A stretch of 10,724 nucleotides of DNA from Bdellovibrionales bacterium (lineage in GTDB: Bacteria > Bdellovibrionota > Bdellovibrionia > Bdellovibrionales > UBA1609), in contig JANQSX010000153.1 in assembly GCA_028279085.1 (NCBI GenBank), positions 1 to 10,724 of the forward strand, read 5' to 3'. Of the stretch, positions 6,550-10,724 are shown piece by piece; position 1 is the first letter of the stretch; each line of letters begins with the position of its first letter. The notes under the pieces are model-generated. The model did not search any database, was not told where the DNA came from, and worked only from the letters and a program-made list of their open reading frames with translations. Both the position numbers and the translations under genes were made by a program.

Positions 6550-7080
6550 AAAGATAAAAAAATAAATGGACTATTACCTGGCTGGCCCCCTTTTACTGAA
6601 TTTAAGCAAAATATGATAGAGTTATTAGACGAAGCTCAAAAACCCCTAAAATCAGATATACAAATTGTTAAGAATAGTCTTATCAACCATATCAATAAAA
6701 CAGAAATAGAATTTAAAGTATTAAAAAGTTATTTCACAAACCATGTTACTAATACTGATAAAAATATCACTGCCTTAAATAAAAAGACCGACTCCTTAAG
6801 CAAAAAGACCGACTCCTTAAGCAAAAAGACCGACTCCTTAAGTATAAAGTTTGACTCTCTAGATACAAAGATGAGCTCTTTTAAAACCGATACAAATAAA
6901 AATATTGGTACTTTAAATACAAAGTTTAATTCCTTAAATACAAAAGTTGATTCCTTGGATACGAAAGTCGACTCCTTGGATAAAAAGACCGACTCCTTAA
7001 GTGCAACGGTGGGCTCTTTGAAAAACGAAGTTTCTGAAATTAATTCTAAATTAGATAAAGCCTTAAACCACTATGATTGA
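6547..7080 (+). CDS. Heptad-repeat coiled-coil protein, function unknown
   Basis: The 177-residue product has no signal peptide or membrane segment and no cysteine. Residues 1-75 are mixed helix. From about residue 75 to the end it is one long coiled coil of near-perfect heptads of the form K-K-T-D-S-L-S or T-K-V-D-S-L-D, with Thr, Val, Phe or Met at one core position and Leu at the other. Such regular cores with polar Thr suit a parallel dimer or trimer like those in fibre and adhesin stalks, but the missing signal sequence argues against a classical trimeric autotransporter. Three heptads are exact 21-base DNA copies, so repeat number may vary between strains. The TGA stop is followed five bases later by the convergent stop of the next gene. 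An alternative start at 6535 would add four residues. I do not recognise a family. Confidence 0.8.
   Translation: MKDKKINGLLPGWPPFTEFKQNMIELLDEAQKPLKSDIQIVKNSLINHINKTEIEFKVLKSYFTNHVTNTDKNITALNKKTDSLSKKTDSLSKKTDSLSIKFDSLDTKMSSFKTDTNKNIGTLNTKFNSLNTKVDSLDTKVDSLDKKTDSLSATVGSLKNEVSEINSKLDKALNHYD
6781..6843 (+). repeat. Three tandem 21-bp repeats encoding a heptad
   Basis: Units at 6781-6801, 6802-6822 and 6823-6843 are identical except for the last base of the third (T instead of C). Each encodes KKTDSLS. A fourth, detached copy lies at 6982-7002 and is identical to the third unit. The unit length keeps frame, so slippage would change coiled-coil length in whole heptads. Confidence 0.9.
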
Positions 7081-7085
7081 TATAA

Positions 7086-8117
7086 TTAAGTCTTTTTTGT
7101 TTGTGACAACATATTCTCTAATTTTTTTATTACATCAATCAATCCTCTTTTCACAGGAAAATGCATAGCCGCTTTTTCAAAAGTTTGAATAGTCGCTTTA
7201 ATATGTAACTCTAGCTTTTCAAATAACCAATTCGCCTCTTTTAACTTATTACCAATATGCTCCTCCAATCCCTTGGCTTCCGCACGAATCTGATCAATTT
7301 CCCATTGCTTTTTATCTTTAAATTCTTTCTTCAATTTATTCAACTCTCCTTTATCTTTTAAGGAGTATTTTTCACGAAGCTCAGCAACTAAATTCACACT
7401 GGATGTTGATAATTTGGTAAACTTACGCATTGATTGTTTAACTTGATTAACATGATCTGTAAGCTCATTAAAATATTGATCCGCCTCTTCGATTCTATGA
7501 ACAATATTTTGAATGTGTCGTGTAAACTCCATTTTATCCTTAGGATCCCATTCTCTCTCTGAGAGTTTATAATTTAATGAAGCCTTTTGAAAATTCTTAT
7601 TAATATCCTTAATAAATTGCACCAGTAGTCCAGTAGCTGATAAAGCTCCATCTATTGGTACAATAGACATTTCCTGCGTTGTTTTGACGACAAATAAAAG
7701 ATCTTCTTCAGTGGGCTGTGCATCCTCCATCATATTTTCATAGTTCTCAATATCTCTCTTTTTAGACTGTATGATTTGTAATACTTCCTGTTCTTTACTT
7801 TTATAATTTTGAATAACCTTTTCTACACTTGCATTCATTAACCGATAATAACGAAGAGTCTCCTCATAATATTCGGCAGGCGATTTTTGAATTTCCGGCT
7901 GTTGTTGATTTGAAACGGTTTTTGTTTTTTGTAGTCTGGTATATCCTTGAAGTAAATTAGGTCTTTTTTTAGTTTGCTCAGGTGTGTTAGTAAAGGAAGT
8001 TTTTGGACGCTCTTCCGAGTGTTTTTTTGAAGGGCCTGGTTCACTTGATTTCATAAAGTAATATCCCACAAAAAGTACAACGATACCACTAATAAAAATA
8101 AAGTCCATTTTTCTCAT
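7086..8117 (-). CDS. Membrane-anchored helical (coiled-coil) protein, function unknown
   Basis: The 343-residue product begins with a single hydrophobic segment (~5-22) preceded by two or three charged residues, consistent with an uncleaved N-terminal anchor. Residues ~24-82 are a polar, Lys/Pro/Ser/Gln-rich linker. The rest is almost entirely charged helix (~83-135 and ~165-340), with a short break near 150-160. Long runs such as ELNKLKKEFKDKKQWEIDQI suggest coiled coil. There is no cysteine and no catalytic motif I can name. The start at 8117 lacks a clear Shine-Dalgarno site; Met4 (ATG at 8108) is an equally plausible start and would keep the anchor. The gene converges with the heptad-repeat gene five bases away; both being coiled-coil proteins is suggestive but not evidence of partnership. 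Confidence 0.78.
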   Translation of the reverse strand: MRKMDFIFISGIVVLFVGYYFMKSSEPGPSKKHSEERPKTSFTNTPEQTKKRPNLLQGYTRLQKTKTVSNQQQPEIQKSPAEYYEETLRYYRLMNASVEKVIQNYKSKEQEVLQIIQSKKRDIENYENMMEDAQPTEEDLLFVVKTTQEMSIVPIDGALSATGLLVQFIKDINKNFQKASLNYKLSEREWDPKDKMEFTRHIQNIVHRIEEADQYFNELTDHVNQVKQSMRKFTKLSTSSVNLVAELREKYSLKDKGELNKLKKEFKDKKQWEIDQIRAEAKGLEEHIGNKLKEANWLFEKLELHIKATIQTFEKAAMHFPVKRGLIDVIKKLENMLSQTKKT

Positions 8118-8187
8118 AACAAACGACTCATCGGAAATTCGTCAATGAAAATTGAACATTTCAAATACCCACTCGGAGCTGTAATTC

Positions 8188-8203
8188 AAATATTCCAATA
8201 TTT
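8188..8203. other. AT-rich palindrome AAATATTCCAATATTT
   Basis: Seven-base perfect arms flank a central CC, between the anchored coiled-coil gene and the end of the lipoprotein gene. It is too small and poorly placed relative to a T-run to be called a terminator. It could be an operator for the leftward gene starting at 8117, or chance in AT-rich DNA. Confidence 0.25.
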
Positions 8204-8218
8204 AATTAAAAAATACTT

Positions 8219-8773
8219 TTAACGACAACCGGAACCAGGGGGAGTAGCATATTCATAAATGGTGCATACAGCTTGTTGCTGTTTGGGAATACATTCGCAA
8301 AAACCGGCAGAACTTTCCGCCTTTTGCAAATCGGAACGGCTAATAACATACACATTGATATCACCGGCAGGTTGACCACAATCCTCATTAGGGTATGCTT
8401 TACCATCTTTAGACTTGTAACTACTATGAATCTTAACACCCTGTTGTATTAACTGCCCTTGCATTTCAACTAAAGACATCCCCTCATTATAACTAGTAAC
8501 TGAATGCCCGCAAAATTCTCTTCCGGAATATTTAAACACATGCACTTGTGTGTCTTCAGGGTTTTGCTGACCACCGGTACTTTGACCTGGTTGACCAGGA
8601 GAAACAACGACAGTAGTGCCGCCATGAGATCGAGCAGGGAGAGTAGGAGTGTACCCAGCCGTTGTAGAACCGGTAGAAGCACCTTGCTGATTGTTATTAT
8701 TTGTTTTTTTACCACCACAACCAATTAACAAAAACACACATAATAAAGAATATATACACAGAACTATACGCAT
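8219..8773 (-). CDS. Lipoprotein with one copy of a four-cysteine domain
   Basis: The 184-residue product has a lipoprotein signal with lipobox LLIGC, so Cys19 should be lipidated. Gly follows at +2, with no Asp retention signal, which fits outer-membrane sorting in the usual rule. Residues 20-74 are a low-complexity Asn, Gly, Thr, Ser, Gln linker. Residues ~75-172 form a domain shared with the neighbouring gene: VHVFKYSGREFC, then DGKAYP, then GDINVYVISRSDL, with cysteines at 88, 132, 159 and 170 matching the neighbour's spacing. Extra cysteines are at 161 and 183. The domain family is not one I recognise; the cysteines suggest periplasmic disulfides. The start is supported by AGGGAG six bases before the ATG. 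It lies 24 bases after the stop of the upstream gene on the same strand, so the two are probably one transcript. Confidence 0.87.
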   Translation of the reverse strand: MRIVLCIYSLLCVFLLIGCGGKKTNNNNQQGASTGSTTAGYTPTLPARSHGGTTVVVSPGQPGQSTGGQQNPEDTQVHVFKYSGREFCGHSVTSYNEGMSLVEMQGQLIQQGVKIHSSYKSKDGKAYPNEDCGQPAGDINVYVISRSDLQKAESSAGFCECIPKQQQAVCTIYEYATPPGSGCR

Positions 8774-8797
8774 CTTTTTCTCCCTTTTGTAATTTAT

Positions 8798-9526
8798 TTA
8801 ATCAGAGACAGAGTAACAATCCCCACCTTTAGCTTCCAACCAAGCACATTCACGATAGCCTTTTAATGCACTATCCTTTAAACCAATTTTTTCTATAACA
8901 TACACATTAATATCCCCTGTCCTTTCTCCACAAGAAATAGAATGAAGAAGACCATCAACTGCTTTGTATTTTTGATAAACCATAATTTTAGAGTCAGTTA
9001 ATTCCTGTTCCATCACATTAATATCTATCCCCGAATTAGGCTCACAATGTACTTTTTCCGAGTATTTATAAACATGTACAACAACTTTATTCTTATTCTC
9101 CGGATGTAATAATTCTGAATAAGATACAGAATGACAATACCCTCCTTCTTCCTCCAACTCTTTACATAAGCGTAAACCAAGCTTTTTAGCCTTTTCATAA
9201 TCTATTACAGAAATAGAAAAGATATTAATAATAGGAGGGTGGCTCTTACAACTCCAATCTTCTACAGAGTATACCAGACCATCAAAACCTTTACTAAAGG
9301 ATAATACCTCTATCCCTTTTTTACTAAGAACCTCCTGCATATCCCAAGGCTCTATCACAGAACTGCTGCAATCTGTTCTGTCAGAATCATATTGATAAAC
9401 CTGAATTTCAGATTGAGTGGAAAGCCACTGCTCTATCTTTCTCTGCTGATTATCACTTTTGGTATCTCCACTAGCTTCCACAAAAACAGAAAAAGAAAAT
9501 ATTAAAAAAATCAAGCCTATTTTCAT
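8798..9526 (-). CDS. Exported protein with two tandem copies of the four-cysteine domain
   Basis: From the ATG at 9526 the product is 242 residues. Residues 1-18 are a Sec signal peptide with likely cleavage after VEA. Two copies of one domain follow. Copy A (~40-134) has Cys 53, 93, 121 and 131; copy B (~148-240) has Cys 161, 199, 227 and 237. The last two gaps, 28 and 10 residues, are identical in both copies. Shared features are an IQVYQY/VHVYKY strand before the first Cys, a DGL motif before the second Cys, a NIF/DINVYVI strand after it, and EEEGGYC/EAKGGDC at the last Cys. The lipoprotein next door carries a third copy. A GTG at 9535 would add three residues, but it overlaps the Shine-Dalgarno GAGGGAG (9535-9541), which is well spaced for the ATG. 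Function unknown; a disulfide-stabilised periplasmic or secreted protein is inferred. Confidence 0.87.
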   Translation of the reverse strand: MKIGLIFLIFSFSVFVEASGDTKSDNQQRKIEQWLSTQSEIQVYQYDSDRTDCSSSVIEPWDMQEVLSKKGIEVLSFSKGFDGLVYSVEDWSCKSHPPIINIFSISVIDYEKAKKLGLRLCKELEEEGGYCHSVSYSELLHPENKNKVVVHVYKYSEKVHCEPNSGIDINVMEQELTDSKIMVYQKYKAVDGLLHSISCGERTGDINVYVIEKIGLKDSALKGYRECAWLEAKGGDCYSVSD

Positions 9527-9534
9527 AAATAACA

Positions 9535-9541
9535 CTCCCTC
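9535..9541 (-). promoter_or_regulatory. Shine-Dalgarno site deciding the start of the two-domain exported protein
   Basis: GAGGGAG on the minus strand ends eight bases before the ATG at 9526. The upstream in-frame GTG shares its first base with the site and so is unlikely to be used. Confidence 0.65.
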
Positions 9542-9886
9542 TTAATAATAAGATTTTTACTCATAAAAAATCAAACAAATTAATGAAGTAAAAACCAGAT
9601 AACTACTACTTTTATCTTAGTGTATAGATTAATGATTAACAAATAAATCTTAAGAAGTAAAAACCTATTACTGTCAGATAATACATAAGCTATTAATGAA
9701 ACTGTAAAATAAATTGTTAGTGTTTTTCAGATTGACAAAAATCAACTTAAATCGCTCCAGATTGAATTTTCTATTTCTTAAATAGCTTTCCTAATAATAA
9801 AAACCAGAAGAAAACAGTACTTTAAAAATGAATCAATATAAAAATAATTTTACTTAAATGAAAAAAAACAGTAGATTTTCGCTGTT
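9542..9886. other. AT-rich intergenic region between divergent genes
   Basis: About 345 bases carry no credible open frame on either strand. GAAGTAAAAACC occurs twice (around 9585 and 9654), and a related AAAAACCAGAAG occurs near 9800; these are too short to call a repeat family. Both flanking genes point away from this region, so their promoters should be here, but no -35/-10 pair with convincing spacing was found. Confidence 0.5.
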
Positions 9887-10684
9887 ATGGACCTGATTCC
9901 TTATAGTACATGTAAAAAATTCCTAGACTTCCAGCCTGAAAAACCCTGGCCGAAAAGCTGGCCAATTTTTGCATGGGAAAAAACACTGATCTCCGGATTC
10001 ACATATACAGATAAACCTGTACTAAATTTCAAATCAGAAGATGTGAAATTTTTACACTTATTCCATTCCTGTTATCCTTATTTGAATCTTTCAGAAATGG
10101 GACGCATCATTTCACAATGGAGTAATATTTCATTTCTCAATTTTTCCTGGAAAGAATTTTTTTCATTTTATAGCTTACAAAATACAGATTCTCTAATCCA
10201 ACAGCTTAAAATTTTGATCTCCACTCCTCCTTCCTTCCAAAATTGGATAAATAAAAAAAGTATCCATCCAACAGCTTTGCGTGTCCTTAATTCATTAAAG
10301 AATATAAAACACGCGAATCCTCTTTTTCAATGGATTGCAGAAAATAACCTTTCTCAATCCCTTGGAATAAAAACTCTGGAAATGGGAGTAGAACTTATTT
10401 TAATGGGTATTTCATTTGATGAAATACTTAAATCCAATCTTTCACCGGAAGATACTATTCAAGCTATAGAAAAAAAACGCAAACCGCTTTCCACTATACA
10501 AGATGAAACAAAAAAGAAAAAATTGGAAAACATAATGTGGCCTTCCCATGTCACTGGCGGATGGAATAGAAAAGGAGATAAAACCGGTTTGGAAATTAAA
10601 ATATGGTGTCAAAATCAAAAAGAACTAGAAGAAAAACTCAACAAAGTGAATCAATTATCCGTCTTCCAAAAACTAAAAGAATAA
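9887..10684 (+). CDS. Cytoplasmic protein of unknown family
   Basis: The 265-residue product has no signal peptide or membrane segment. It is rich in Trp, Phe and Lys, with tryptophans clustered near the N-terminus (PWPKSWPIFAW). A central helical part (~125-190) includes SIHPTALRVLNSLKN and LGIKTLEMGVELILMGISFDEIL. The C-terminal ~45 residues read like a small domain, with WNRKGDKTGLEIKIW followed by an acidic/basic helix QKELEEKLNKV. That ending is loosely reminiscent of the C-terminal segment of ParB-like proteins, but the ParB nuclease-like motifs and a clear helix-turn-helix are not visible, so no function is assigned. An in-frame TAG lies 13 bases upstream of the ATG (9872-9874) and fixes the start to this codon, although no Shine-Dalgarno is present; translation may be leaderless or weak. 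The last 40 bases of the window after the stop hold nothing recognisable. Confidence 0.75.
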   Translation: MDLIPYSTCKKFLDFQPEKPWPKSWPIFAWEKTLISGFTYTDKPVLNFKSEDVKFLHLFHSCYPYLNLSEMGRIISQWSNISFLNFSWKEFFSFYSLQNTDSLIQQLKILISTPPSFQNWINKKSIHPTALRVLNSLKNIKHANPLFQWIAENNLSQSLGIKTLEMGVELILMGISFDEILKSNLSPEDTIQAIEKKRKPLSTIQDETKKKKLENIMWPSHVTGGWNRKGDKTGLEIKIWCQNQKELEEKLNKVNQLSVFQKLKE

Positions 10685-10724
10685 AATAAAACAAAGATAT
10701 TTCAGTACTCTTATCCAAGCGTAT

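Noticed and set aside
6781..6843. CRISPR array
   Set aside because: The 21-base units are directly adjacent without spacers and encode in-frame heptads.
8206..8724. Other leftward frames of 77 and 84 codons overlapping the lipoprotein gene
   Set aside because: They are shifted frames of the same gene; the lipobox, Shine-Dalgarno and shared domain support only one frame.
8504..8728. Rightward frame of 74 codons opposite the lipoprotein gene
   Set aside because: It is antisense to the low-complexity linker of a well supported lipoprotein, and its Arg/Ser/Thr-rich product reflects that composition.
9583..9810. Direct repeat GAAGTAAAAACC and similar
   Set aside because: Only 12 bases long, two exact copies, in very AT-rich DNA; could easily arise by chance.

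Overview
The window is AT-rich (roughly two thirds A+T) DNA from a Gram-negative bacterium. A lipoprotein with a lipobox, two further exported proteins with Sec signal peptides and an Omp85-type outer-membrane barrel show the envelope type, and an FHA/AAA+/Fis-HTH activator implies sigma-54. This mix of secreted and coiled-coil proteins of unknown family would suit a Bdellovibrionota-like or related former-deltaproteobacterial lineage. That placement is inference from style, not from a marker gene. No rRNA, tRNA, CRISPR array or insertion sequence was seen.

Layout. (1) 1-834, minus: 5' part of a ComM/YifB-family AAA+ gene running off the left edge. (2) 835-1195: intergenic, with a palindromic repeat element and a good sigma-70-type promoter for the next gene. 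(3) 1196-2248, plus: exported protein of unknown family with degenerate ankyrin-like helices and two C-terminal hydrophobic segments. (4) 2271-4649, minus: a two-gene unit, a POTRA-less Omp85 barrel followed after a short gap by an AzgA-type purine permease; it converges on gene 3. (5) 4650-5064: intergenic, with a back-to-back promoter region, a possible 41-residue membrane peptide, a second and better preserved copy of the repeat element, and a leader hairpin. (6) 5065-6351, plus: FHA-sigma-54 activator gene interrupted by one in-frame TGA. (7) 6547-7080, plus: a heptad-repeat coiled-coil protein with 21-bp DNA repeats, converging on (8) 7086-8117, minus: a membrane-anchored helical protein. 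(9) 8219-9526, minus: two adjacent exported proteins sharing a four-cysteine domain, two copies in one and one in the lipoprotein. (10) 9527-9886: AT-rich intergenic. (11) 9887-10684, plus: unknown cytoplasmic protein.

The clearest candidates for something undescribed are the four-cysteine domain family (9), the intergenic repeat in (2) and (5), and the single nonsense codon in an otherwise intact activator (6). The Omp85/permease pair (4) could serve nutrient entry across both membranes, but that is inference from adjacency. No large defence system or mobile island is evident. Several starts differ from the longest reading frame because Shine-Dalgarno sites favour an internal ATG.
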